A stretch of DNA of 6,591 bases, from positions 1 to 6,591 of the forward strand of contig SHUN01000163.1 in the NCBI GenBank assembly GCA_009697495.1, given 5' to 3'. The position numbers and the translations under genes were made by a program. This DNA comes from Bryobacterales bacterium (GTDB lineage Bacteria > Acidobacteriota > Terriglobia > Bryobacterales > Bryobacteraceae). This document shows, piece after piece, positions 1 to 6,466 of this stretch; position 1 is the stretch's first letter, and every line of letters begins with the position of its first letter. A model generated the notes under the pieces. That model did not search any database, was not told where the DNA came from, and worked only from the letters and a program-made list of their open reading frames with translations.

Positions 1-1116
1 TACCGGAAATTGGCCCGGAAGTATCATCCGGATCTGAACCCCGGCGACAAAGCGGCTGAAGATAAATTCAAATCTGTCTCGGAAGCCAATGACATTTTGG
101 GCGACGAAAAGAAGCGCAAGATGTTTGACCAGGTGGGTTTTTATTCCGACAGCGGCGCTCCCGGTAGTGCTCCCGGCCCCGGCGGCCCCGGCATGGGCTT
201 CGGCGGATTCGACTTTTCCGATTTTCTGAACCAGCAACAGACGCCCGGCAGCGGTGGCCGACGGCGCACCCCGAATCCAGAGGCAAGCCCCGCTGCCGGC
301 GGCGGATTCCGCGATATTTTCAGCCAGTTTTTCGGTCAGCGCGGCCAGGGCGGCCCGCAGACCCATGAACCCGAAAAGGGCTCCGACCTCGAATACACGC
401 TCAACATCGACTTCTGGCAATCCATCAAAGGCACGCAAGCCCGGATGAATATTTCCCGCCACGATGCCTGTACAACCTGTTACGGCAGCGGTGCCGGTTC
501 CGGCGGTTCCATTGCCTGCCCGGAATGTTCCGGTACCGGGAACGTCACGCAGATGGCCGGCGCCATGCGCTTCAATCTGAACTGCCCGCGCTGCAACGGG
601 ACGGGCAAATTGCAGAGCGCCTGCCCGGCTTGCAACGGCGAAGGCCGCATGGCGCGAATGGACTATGTCGACACGCGTATTCCGCCGGGCGTCTCCAACG
701 GCACGCGCATGCGAATCGCCGGAAAAGGCAATGCCGGCCTGGGCGGCGGCTCCCCCGGCGATTTGTACATCAATATCCGTGTCGCCGAACACCCGTTCTT
801 TGACCGCGACGGCGACAATATTGAGATCACCGTCCCGATCTCGGTTCCTGAAGCCGCGCTCGGGGCCAAGATCGAAGTCCCCACCATCGACGGCCGCGCG
901 CTGTTGAAAATCCCCATGGGCACGCAAAACGGGCAGAAGTTTCGCCTCCGCGAGAAGGGTGTTGCTAACGCCCGGAAGGAAACGCGCGGCGACCAGATTG
1001 TCCAGATCATCGTTCAACCGCCCAAGGCCAACGACGAGCGAACGCGCGAACTGCTTCGAGAACTGGCCGAGTTGCACCCGGAAGATCCGCGCGCGGAGAT
1101 GTGGGGCAAGGTATAA
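1..1116 (+). CDS. dnaJ: Chaperone protein DnaJ (Hsp40), 5'-truncated by window edge
   Basis: Co-chaperone that stimulates DnaK ATP hydrolysis and hands over unfolded substrates in the cytoplasm. The open frame runs from base 1. It begins inside J-domain helix II (YRKLARKYHPD), with the DnaK-activating HPD at 25-33, so about 20-25 N-terminal residues lie outside the window and the TTG at 10 is not the true start. After the J domain comes a Gly/Phe/Pro-rich linker (about 130-360) containing GMGFGGFDFSDF and a DIFSQFFG stretch. A zinc-binding region follows with all four CxxCxGxG repeats: CTTCYGSG (from 469), CPECSGTG (517), CPRCNGTG (583) and CPACNGEG (622). The C-terminal substrate-binding beta domains run to the stop (for example GSPGDLYINI, EVPTIDG). 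All hallmark elements are present, so this is a type I, functional-looking DnaJ. It is followed without a gap by an HspR-type repressor, which marks the end of a dnaK-type heat-shock operon. Confidence 0.97.
   Translation, partial: YRKLARKYHPDLNPGDKAAEDKFKSVSEANDILGDEKKRKMFDQVGFYSDSGAPGSAPGPGGPGMGFGGFDFSDFLNQQQTPGSGGRRRTPNPEASPAAGGGFRDIFSQFFGQRGQGGPQTHEPEKGSDLEYTLNIDFWQSIKGTQARMNISRHDACTTCYGSGAGSGGSIACPECSGTGNVTQMAGAMRFNLNCPRCNGTGKLQSACPACNGEGRMARMDYVDTRIPPGVSNGTRMRIAGKGNAGLGGGSPGDLYINIRVAEHPFFDRDGDNIEITVPISVPEAALGAKIEVPTIDGRALLKIPMGTQNGQKFRLREKGVANARKETRGDQIVQIIVQPPKANDERTRELLRELAELHPEDPRAEMWGKV
1108..1111 (+). promoter_or_regulatory. Ribosome binding site of hspR inside the dnaJ 3' end
   Basis: AAGG, within GGGGCAAGG, lies 5 bases before the hspR ATG at 1117 and inside the last dnaJ codons. 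The dnaJ TAA (1114-1116) directly abuts that ATG, so terminating ribosomes could re-initiate. This supports the chosen hspR start. Confidence 0.6.
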
Positions 1117-1530
1117 ATGGCGAAACGTTCCAAAGCCGCCTACATGATCTCGGCCGTCGCGCTGCAGTACGATCTGCATCCGCAGACGCTGCGGCTCTAT
1201 GAGCGGGAAGGCCTGCTGAAGCCCAGCCGCAGCGACGGAAACACGCGCCTTTATACGGAAGAGGATCTGGAGCGGCTCGAAGTGATTCTGAAACTCACGC
1301 GGGAGCTGGGCGTCAACCTCGCCGGCGTCGAGATCATCCTGAACATGCGCGAAAAGATGGAAGAGATGCAGCGGCAGATTGCGCAGTTCGTTGTTTCCCT
1401 CAATGAGGAATTCGTGCAGCATCCGCGGCCACAGGCACCTGCCGGCAATTCGCTTGTGCCGGTAAGCAGGAACTTCGGCGCGGTGCAAGTCACGCCGACT
1501 GGCGCGCGGGGCAAGAAGAAACAGGCTTAA
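1117..1530 (+). CDS. hspR: HspR-like MerR-family heat-shock repressor
   Basis: Predicted DNA-binding repressor of the dnaK/dnaJ regulon. Residues about 9-75 form a MerR-type winged helix-turn-helix: YMISAVALQYDLHPQTLRLY, then EREGLL, then RLYTEEDLERL. The LHPQTLRLYEREGL stretch and GVNLAGVEIIL (about residues 63-73) closely resemble known HspR proteins. A helical, charged segment rich in M, E and Q (about 75-100) probably forms the dimer coiled coil. The tail ends in a basic GARGKKKQA. Length is 137 aa, normal for HspR. Family knowledge: HspR binds HAIR inverted repeats upstream of dnaK, and DnaK acts as co-repressor. The gene is translationally joined to dnaJ, which fits autogenous control. 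No HAIR-like repeat is visible in this window, and the operator should lie upstream of it. Another MerR-type regulator is possible, but the dnaJ context makes HspR clearly the best call. Confidence 0.9.
   Translation: MAKRSKAAYMISAVALQYDLHPQTLRLYEREGLLKPSRSDGNTRLYTEEDLERLEVILKLTRELGVNLAGVEIILNMREKMEEMQRQIAQFVVSLNEEFVQHPRPQAPAGNSLVPVSRNFGAVQVTPTGARGKKKQA
1527..1530. other. TTAA palindrome serving as stop codon on both strands
   Basis: The hspR stop TAA occupies 1528-1530 on the plus strand. The serine hydrolase stop TAA occupies 1529-1527 on the minus strand. The two convergent genes therefore overlap by four bases in a single TTAA palindrome, which leaves no intergenic space for a conventional terminator for either gene. 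Confidence 0.9.
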
Positions 1531-2714
1531 GGTTGCAGCGCCGCGTAGGCCATCTGCACAAATGCCTGCCGCTCCTCGCTTCCGCCTTCCCGGTGGATCA
1601 GAAAGATTCCAATCAGGTCGTTCTTCGGATCCAGGAAGCAGAACGTGCCGTACCGCCCGCCATGGCCGAAAGTCCCGGTCGCCATCGGCTGCCCCGCCAA
1701 TTGCTCCTTCATCACAAACCACCCCAAACCCCATCCCGCTCCCAGCGTTCCCGTCCGCAAGTCCCCCGTGTGCGACTGCCGCATCAGCTCCAATCCAGCC
1801 GGGCTCAGTAATCGAAAGGTTCCGTGCCGCCCGCCGTTCAGGATGGCCTTATAAAGAACCAGCAAATCGGCGGCCGTCGAGTACAACCCGCCCTCCGGCA
1901 ACGAATACTTCGCGCCATCCCGAAACTTCATCCGGCCTTCGCCTAACGGGTCGGCGGTATATTTCACCGGTTTGCCGTCGCGCTGAATATACGCCGTCGG
2001 CATACGGTGCCATTTGTCTTTTGGGGGGAAGAAAAAGGTATCCTTCATCCCCAGCGGCTCAAAAATCCGTTTGGCCATTTGGACCTCCAACGGCTGCCCG
2101 CCGATCACTTCCACAATCCGCGCCAGCGCCGCGATCCCGGTATTCGAATACTGCCATTTCGTCCCCGGCTCGAACTCCAGCGCCTGCTGCGACAGCACCA
2201 GCGCCACGTCCGCCAACGATTTATGCAAGGCCCCATGCAGCTCTCCGATCCCCGGCGGCGGATTCAGCATCATGCCCGAAGTGTGCGTCATCAGATCGCG
2301 AATCGTAATCGGCCGCGCCGCTTTCCTCATCAATTTGGCGCCATCGGCGTGCGTCTCGGCGATCACCATTTGCCCGCGAAACTCCGGTAAATGTTTCTCC
2401 ACCGGATCGGCCAGCGACAGCCGCCCCTCTTCGGCCAACTGCATCGCCGCCAGCGCCACCACCGGCTTCGTCATCGAATGCAATTGAAAAATGTTCTCCT
2501 TCGTCATCGGCTGACGCGTTTCGATATCGGTATAACCCACCGCGTCCAAGGCAACCACCTCGCCCTTGTGCGCCACCAGGGTTACGATTCCCGCCGCCTT
2601 CCCCGCGTCAACGAACTCTTTCATTCGCGGCGCGATCGCGGCCAGCTTGGCCCGGTCCATCGCTTGGGGGAAGACCGGGATGGTGAGGAAAATTAAAATG
2701 GCAATCAAACGCAT
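1527..2714 (-). CDS. Secreted serine hydrolase, beta-lactamase class C / family VIII esterase type
   Basis: Member of the serine beta-lactamase / penicillin-binding-protein fold superfamily, probably an esterase or peptidase acting outside the cytoplasmic membrane. The ATG start gives a short signal peptide: R2, hydrophobic residues 3-15, and probable cleavage after FPQA at residue 18. The nucleophile motif SxxK is SMTK (80-83), the YxN motif is YSN (189-191), and HGG (about 351-353) stands in the KTG-box position, as is usual in EstB-like esterases and D-aminopeptidase relatives. DLMTHTSGM (140-148) is another family signature. Length is 395 aa, full size with no break. No good Shine-Dalgarno is near the ATG; a GGAG sits about 18 bases upstream. 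The gene starts 42 bases after the UDP-sugar dehydrogenase and may share its transcript. A true beta-lactamase is less likely than an esterase, but the substrate cannot be read from sequence. Confidence 0.92.
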   Translation of the reverse strand: MRLIAILIFLTIPVFPQAMDRAKLAAIAPRMKEFVDAGKAAGIVTLVAHKGEVVALDAVGYTDIETRQPMTKENIFQLHSMTKPVVALAAMQLAEEGRLSLADPVEKHLPEFRGQMVIAETHADGAKLMRKAARPITIRDLMTHTSGMMLNPPPGIGELHGALHKSLADVALVLSQQALEFEPGTKWQYSNTGIAALARIVEVIGGQPLEVQMAKRIFEPLGMKDTFFFPPKDKWHRMPTAYIQRDGKPVKYTADPLGEGRMKFRDGAKYSLPEGGLYSTAADLLVLYKAILNGGRHGTFRLLSPAGLELMRQSHTGDLRTGTLGAGWGLGWFVMKEQLAGQPMATGTFGHGGRYGTFCFLDPKNDLIGIFLIHREGGSEERQAFVQMAYAALQP

Positions 2715-2756
2715 AGCGTCGATTGTATCGCTCTCCGGCCCCTGGAGGCCGAGCCG

Positions 2757-4061
2757 CTAAAGCCGAACAATCTTTTCCGACTGCATGCCCTTCAACGCAT
2801 TCCGCGTATCGACAATCAGCTTCGACGCTTCCAAAACCTGCCCGTAATCAAAGTCCCTATGATCAGTCACAATGACGGCGCAATCGGCGGCCCGGCACCC
2901 TTCGTCAACACCAATCGCCGCCATTTCCTGCCCCTCATGCCGTAAGTCACGGATATACGGATCACTATAAGTAACCGTCGCCCCGCGCTGTTTCAATAAG
3001 TGGATAATGTCCAGTGCCGGCGATTCGCGCACATCGTCGATATTCTTCTTATACGCCACGCCCAAAATGTGTACCCGCGAACCCTTCACCGATTTCGAAT
3101 GATCATTCAGCGCGTTCTGAATCTTATCCACCACAAAGTGCGGCATCTGGCCGTTGATGTACCCCGCCAGCTCAATAAACCGCGCCTCAATCCCCGCCTG
3201 CCGCGTCTTCCAACTTAGATAGAACGGATCGATCGGAATACAATGCCCGCCCAGGCCCGGTCCCGGATAGAACGGCATGAATCCAAATGGCTTCGTCGCC
3301 GCCGCGTCAATCACTTCCCAGACATTTATACCCATCCGGTCGCACATCATCGCTAATTCGTTCACCATTCCAATGTTGATCATCCGGAACGTGTTTTCCA
3401 GCAGCTTCACCATTTCCGCCACGCTCGTCGACCCCACCGGAACCACCGTCTCCAGCGACTGCGAGTAAAACTGCCGTCCCAGCTCCGTGCACGCCGGCGT
3501 AATGCCGCCAACCACTTTCGGTATGTTGTACGTGTGAAAATTCGGATTGCCCGGGTCCACTCTTTCCGGCGAAAAACAAAGGAAAAAGTCCTCGCCGCAT
3601 CGCAATCCGCTCTTCTCCAGCATCGGCAGCAGCAGTTCGTCCGTCGTCCCCGGATAGGTCGTCGATTCCAGAATAATCAGCATCCCCGGATGCAGATACT
3701 TCGTAATCTCCTCGGTGGCCGACACGATGAAGGACATGTCCGGATCCTTGGTCTTCCGCAGCGGCGTCGGCACACAAATATTGATTGTGTCCGTCTCGGC
3801 GATCCGCGAAAAATCCATCGTCGCCGATAGCTTGCCCGAAGCCACATGCGCGCCCAGAATGGACGACGGCACGTCCTGTATGTAAGACTCCCCGCGGTTC
3901 AGTGATTCCACTTTGACACGGGAAATGTCAAACCCGAGCACTGGCAGCCCGGCTCGCGCGAACTCCACCGCCAGAGGCAGACCCACATACCCCAGACCGA
4001 CAATGCCCGATACGGCCGTCTTGTTCTGGATCTTAGTGGAAAGAACGTCAAAGTGACTCAT
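2757..4061 (-). CDS. Nucleotide-sugar 6-dehydrogenase, UDP-N-acetylglucosamine / WbpA-WecC type
   Basis: NAD-dependent enzyme that oxidises C6 of a UDP-sugar twice to a uronic acid, giving building blocks for surface polysaccharide. With the ATG start it is 434 aa. The N-terminal Rossmann motif is GLGYVG (residues 22-27). ICVPTPL (about 95-101), LESTTYPGTTDELL (about 131-144) and FSPERVDPGN (163-172) are family signatures. The catalytic cysteine is Cys274 in GGHCIPIDP. A C-terminal UDP-binding domain follows with GVAYKKNIDDVRESPA (334-349) and a late VDTRNA. STTYPGTT and GGHCIPIDPFYLSWK fit the WbpA-like UDP-GlcNAc dehydrogenases better than UDP-glucose dehydrogenase (Ugd), but substrate choice is inferred. 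An in-frame TTG at 4070 would add three residues. I chose the ATG at 4061 because MSHFDVLSTKI matches the usual family N-terminus. It lies 15 bases after the dapF stop, in an apparent operon. Confidence 0.94.
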   Translation of the reverse strand: MSHFDVLSTKIQNKTAVSGIVGLGYVGLPLAVEFARAGLPVLGFDISRVKVESLNRGESYIQDVPSSILGAHVASGKLSATMDFSRIAETDTINICVPTPLRKTKDPDMSFIVSATEEITKYLHPGMLIILESTTYPGTTDELLLPMLEKSGLRCGEDFFLCFSPERVDPGNPNFHTYNIPKVVGGITPACTELGRQFYSQSLETVVPVGSTSVAEMVKLLENTFRMINIGMVNELAMMCDRMGINVWEVIDAAATKPFGFMPFYPGPGLGGHCIPIDPFYLSWKTRQAGIEARFIELAGYINGQMPHFVVDKIQNALNDHSKSVKGSRVHILGVAYKKNIDDVRESPALDIIHLLKQRGATVTYSDPYIRDLRHEGQEMAAIGVDEGCRAADCAVIVTDHRDFDYGQVLEASKLIVDTRNALKGMQSEKIVRL

Positions 4062-4074
4062 TCGGTGCAATCTG

Positions 4075-4078
4075 TCCT
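4075..4078 (-). promoter_or_regulatory. Shine-Dalgarno of the UDP-sugar dehydrogenase, overlapping the dapF stop
   Basis: On the minus strand AGGA overlaps the dapF stop TAG (4079-4077). It lies 4 bases before a TTG (4070) and 13 bases before the ATG (4061), so it does not clearly decide between the two starts. Its position suggests translational coupling with dapF. Confidence 0.4.
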
Positions 4079-4892
4079 ATAAGTAATATCGGCCAGTGGC
4101 GACAATTTCCGCGGGGCCGTTCATTATGACGTCGCTATCGTTCGTTGGCCATCTGAATTCCAACGGCCCGGCAGGCGTCCGCACTGTTACATTCCGGCCG
4201 GTAAACCCGCGTAAAATCGTAGCCACCGCCGCGCCGGTCGCCCCCGTTCCGGAACTCATCGTCTCGCCTACCCCGCGTTCGTAAAACACAACATCAATGT
4301 TCAGCCCATCCGCCGCCTTCACAAACGAGACATTCGTCCGGTTCGGAAAGTGCGAATGCCGCTCGATCGCGGCTCCCACTGCTCTCCAGTCAAAGTCAAA
4401 ATTCTCAACGAACACCGCGCACTGCGGGTTGCCTACCCACAGGATCGTGCAATCGTAGATATCCTCGCCCACCACTAATCCGTAGCGTTCTTCGCCAGGG
4501 GCCACGCGCGGTTGACCCATATTCATTTCAAAGGAATAGGCCATCCCCGTCTGCGCCAACATTTTCAAATGCTTCGTGCCCCCGCCGGTGACAATCCGCA
4601 TCTCACGCCCCGCGAACCCATTCGCGATTGCAAACGCCGCCGCGCACCGCGTGCCATTACCCGACATCTCCACTTCCCCTCCATCGGGGTTGAACAGGCG
4701 AATTCGCAAATCTCCGCCCTCCGGCGGAGCATCCAGCCGCGACACCAGCAACCATCCGTCGGCGCCCACACCCGTGTGCCGGTCGCAAATTGCCATGGCC
4801 GCGCCCGGCAGTCCATCGCCCGGCGCTTCGTCCTCCCAGGTCAACAAGAAATCGTTCCGCGCGCCATGGGCTTTGGTAAAGGGAATTTCCAT
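4077..4892 (-). CDS. dapF: Diaminopimelate epimerase homologue with both catalytic cysteines replaced by serine
   Basis: DapF normally interconverts LL- and meso-diaminopimelate for lysine and peptidoglycan synthesis in the cytoplasm, using two cysteines as acid and base. The ATG at 4892 is chosen because MEIPFTKAHGARNDF matches the family start. An upstream in-frame TTG at 4922 would add ten unlikely residues and overlap the preceding gene. Length is 271 aa, normal for the family. Seen and conserved: Asn in HGARNDF, CDRHTGVGADG, NPDGG, FPNRTNVSF and YERGVGE. Unusual: the first catalytic position in NPDGGEVEMSGNG is Ser77 (codon TCG, 4664-4662) instead of Cys. The second, in GETMSSGTGA, is Ser214 (TCC, 4253-4251). 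The usual GNPH is GNPQ. The fold and substrate pocket therefore look intact while the chemistry is altered. It may be a serine-based epimerase, a DapF-like enzyme of another function, or an inactive paralogue. It starts 8 bases after the glycosyltransferase stop, with only a weak ribosome binding site. Confidence 0.9.
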   Translation of the reverse strand: MEIPFTKAHGARNDFLLTWEDEAPGDGLPGAAMAICDRHTGVGADGWLLVSRLDAPPEGGDLRIRLFNPDGGEVEMSGNGTRCAAAFAIANGFAGREMRIVTGGGTKHLKMLAQTGMAYSFEMNMGQPRVAPGEERYGLVVGEDIYDCTILWVGNPQCAVFVENFDFDWRAVGAAIERHSHFPNRTNVSFVKAADGLNIDVVFYERGVGETMSSGTGATGAAVATILRGFTGRNVTVRTPAGPLEFRWPTNDSDVIMNGPAEIVATGRYYL

Positions 4893-4900
4893 ATTGGTTG

Positions 4901-6466
4901 TTAAGGGCTCAAGCGTCGCCAAATTTCAATCGCGGGCGCGCCTTTCGTCTCCACCATTTTCACACGGCGGTATCGCGGCGTCTCGGCAAAATATGCCGCC
5001 ATGCCCCGTGAAAGTGGGTCCCCTGCAATCGACACCACCCATTCCTGCCACAGAAACACTTCCGGGCGCTGCACAATTCCCTGAAAATACAACCCGTCGC
5101 CATCGTGCACCACCTGTCGCAATGGAATCCCCGCATCCCGGAAAATCGCCGTCTGATCTCCGAAATGCGCCACAATTCCCCGTCCGGGCACGTACTTGTC
5201 GCGCAAATAGTCCGCGGCCTCCCGCGTCCACGCCCGCCGCGTTACCGAGTTCACTTGCGACTCTTTCCAGGTCACCCAGTTCTCCTGCTTCGGATACGCC
5301 AGCCACGGGCTGATGCCGATCACCACAATAAATGCCATCGCCCACCGCCGGCTCCCGTGCGGCAACACCGCCGGAATCGCCGCCGCCGCCAACGCCGCCA
5401 ATGGCAGCGCGATCATCCCGTAGCGCGTGTTGTAGTATCCGTGCGGCGGCAGCATGGGGACGTGGATTTCGGCCCCCGATCCCTGCATGCTGAAGACATA
5501 AAACACCGGCCCGATGGCCAGGAAGAAAATCGGCCACCAAGCTTTGCGCGCCGCCACCGCCAACAGTCCCAGCCCGCCTAATACCAGCAACGGAATGCCC
5601 GTAAACAACCGGCTCGCCGTGGCGTAGTACTGCGCCGCTACCAGTAAATGCCCCTCCGTTGGAGCCGGTCCGTTTCCCCTCGCCAAACCCTGCTCGTAAA
5701 TCCACTTGGCCGACCCCACGCCGCGGTAAAATTCCAGCGGGTCGCCGTAGTAATAGTAGTTGTGTCCTAGCCAATAGAGCGGTCCCACTGACGCAATCAG
5801 CCCAACCACGAATCCCGCCCGCCGGTCCCGCCAAAAGAAATAAATAGCCACCGCTGGAATCAGAATCCAGCCCTCATAGCGGGTCATCGACGCCGCTAAT
5901 AGTCCCAGCCCCGCCAACCACGCCCGGTCCTTCAGCGACGCGTATAACGTCAGCAAAACCGCGCAAACAAAGATCGCCTCCGTCATCGCCAGCGACTGCA
6001 TGTAGAGCATATTCGGATTCAACGAAAACAGCAGGAGTCCGGTCCAGGCGGCCCGCTCACAGTCAAAACAGTGCCGCGCGATCAAGTACAGCAACAGTCC
6101 CCCAGCCACAAAACACAGCGAACTCGGAATCGCCCCCGCCAGCCCCGACTGCCATAGGCTATCCACCGCCACGAACGGCATCATCAGCAGATGCGGCAGC
6201 GGCAGCCACACTGTTCCAAGCTGCTCGTATCCAGGGTTCCGGCCGTCCACTAGCTTCCGCGCGTTGTTCAAATGCGCCGACGCGTCGCCCCACCAAAGCA
6301 GATAGCCGTGCCGCCAGAAATACAGCACGGCCATCGCCGAAATCGTCACCAGAAATACGAGCGCTCGCCACGGCACGCCCAGCGCGGCGGAGAGATCCCG
6401 CCGCGCCGGGGGTGCTGTGGGGCGCTTAGAAGTCCGTAAACTTTTTGAACTCTTGGAAGCGGGCAT
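4901..6466 (-). CDS. Integral-membrane GT-C glycosyltransferase (GT39 / ArnT / PMT-like)
   Basis: Probable polyprenyl-phosphate-sugar-dependent glycosyltransferase of the cytoplasmic membrane, transferring sugar on its outer face; donor and acceptor are unknown. With the ATG start it has 521 aa. A basic, Ser/Lys/Arg-rich cytoplasmic tail (1-33) precedes the first membrane helix (about 34-51). The first outer loop carries an acidic residue in GDASAHLNNARKLVDG (about 60-75), the place of the catalytic Asp in GT-C enzymes. This is followed by GTVWLPLPHLLM. Roughly ten to eleven further hydrophobic segments extend to about residue 390, with TRYEGW (195-200) between two of them. A soluble C-terminal domain of about 130 residues follows (DQTAIFRDAG, VVHDGDGLYF). 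The ATG has GGAG four bases upstream. A TTG just before it (6469) is possible but less likely. The gene overlaps the preceding sugar kinase by 41 bases. The GT-C assignment is by topology and motif, without a known close relative. Confidence 0.82.
   Translation of the reverse strand: MPASKSSKSLRTSKRPTAPPARRDLSAALGVPWRALVFLVTISAMAVLYFWRHGYLLWWGDASAHLNNARKLVDGRNPGYEQLGTVWLPLPHLLMMPFVAVDSLWQSGLAGAIPSSLCFVAGGLLLYLIARHCFDCERAAWTGLLLFSLNPNMLYMQSLAMTEAIFVCAVLLTLYASLKDRAWLAGLGLLAASMTRYEGWILIPAVAIYFFWRDRRAGFVVGLIASVGPLYWLGHNYYYYGDPLEFYRGVGSAKWIYEQGLARGNGPAPTEGHLLVAAQYYATASRLFTGIPLLVLGGLGLLAVAARKAWWPIFFLAIGPVFYVFSMQGSGAEIHVPMLPPHGYYNTRYGMIALPLAALAAAAIPAVLPHGSRRWAMAFIVVIGISPWLAYPKQENWVTWKESQVNSVTRRAWTREAADYLRDKYVPGRGIVAHFGDQTAIFRDAGIPLRQVVHDGDGLYFQGIVQRPEVFLWQEWVVSIAGDPLSRGMAAYFAETPRYRRVKMVETKGAPAIEIWRRLSP

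Noticed and set aside
1562..2308. A 248-residue open frame on the plus strand opposite the serine hydrolase
   Set aside because: It lies antisense to a well-supported gene, is low-complexity (Pro, Ser, Arg and Ala rich) and has no recognisable domain. It is typical of GC-rich antisense frames.
1527..2714. HGG instead of KTG in the serine hydrolase as a sign of lost activity
   Set aside because: This replacement is usual in family VIII esterases and related serine hydrolases. SxxK and YxN are intact, so it is ordinary.
2733..2753. Small GC-rich hairpin (CGGCC / GGCCG around CCTGGA) after the UDP-sugar dehydrogenase stop, as a possible terminator
   Set aside because: The stem is only five pairs plus two beyond a bulge, and no T-run follows on the minus strand. 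The next gene begins within 25 bases, so read-through is more likely.
2715..2756. TACAAT on the minus strand as a possible -10 promoter box for the serine hydrolase
   Set aside because: No plausible -35 element lies 16-18 bases upstream, and the box is only about ten bases from the ATG, leaving no normal leader.
4893..4922. Upstream TTG start for the dapF homologue, overlapping the glycosyltransferase by 22 bases
   Set aside because: The added ten residues do not resemble any DapF N-terminus, and the internal ATG gives the canonical beginning.
4576..5313. A 245-residue plus-strand frame spanning the dapF/glycosyltransferase junction
   Set aside because: Pro/Ser/Arg-rich, antisense to two supported genes, and without motifs or a ribosome binding site.
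4926..5834. A 302-residue frame on the minus strand in another phase of the glycosyltransferase gene
   Set aside because: Gly/Arg/Ala-rich out-of-frame shadow. The overlapping frame encodes a coherent membrane protein with conserved motifs.
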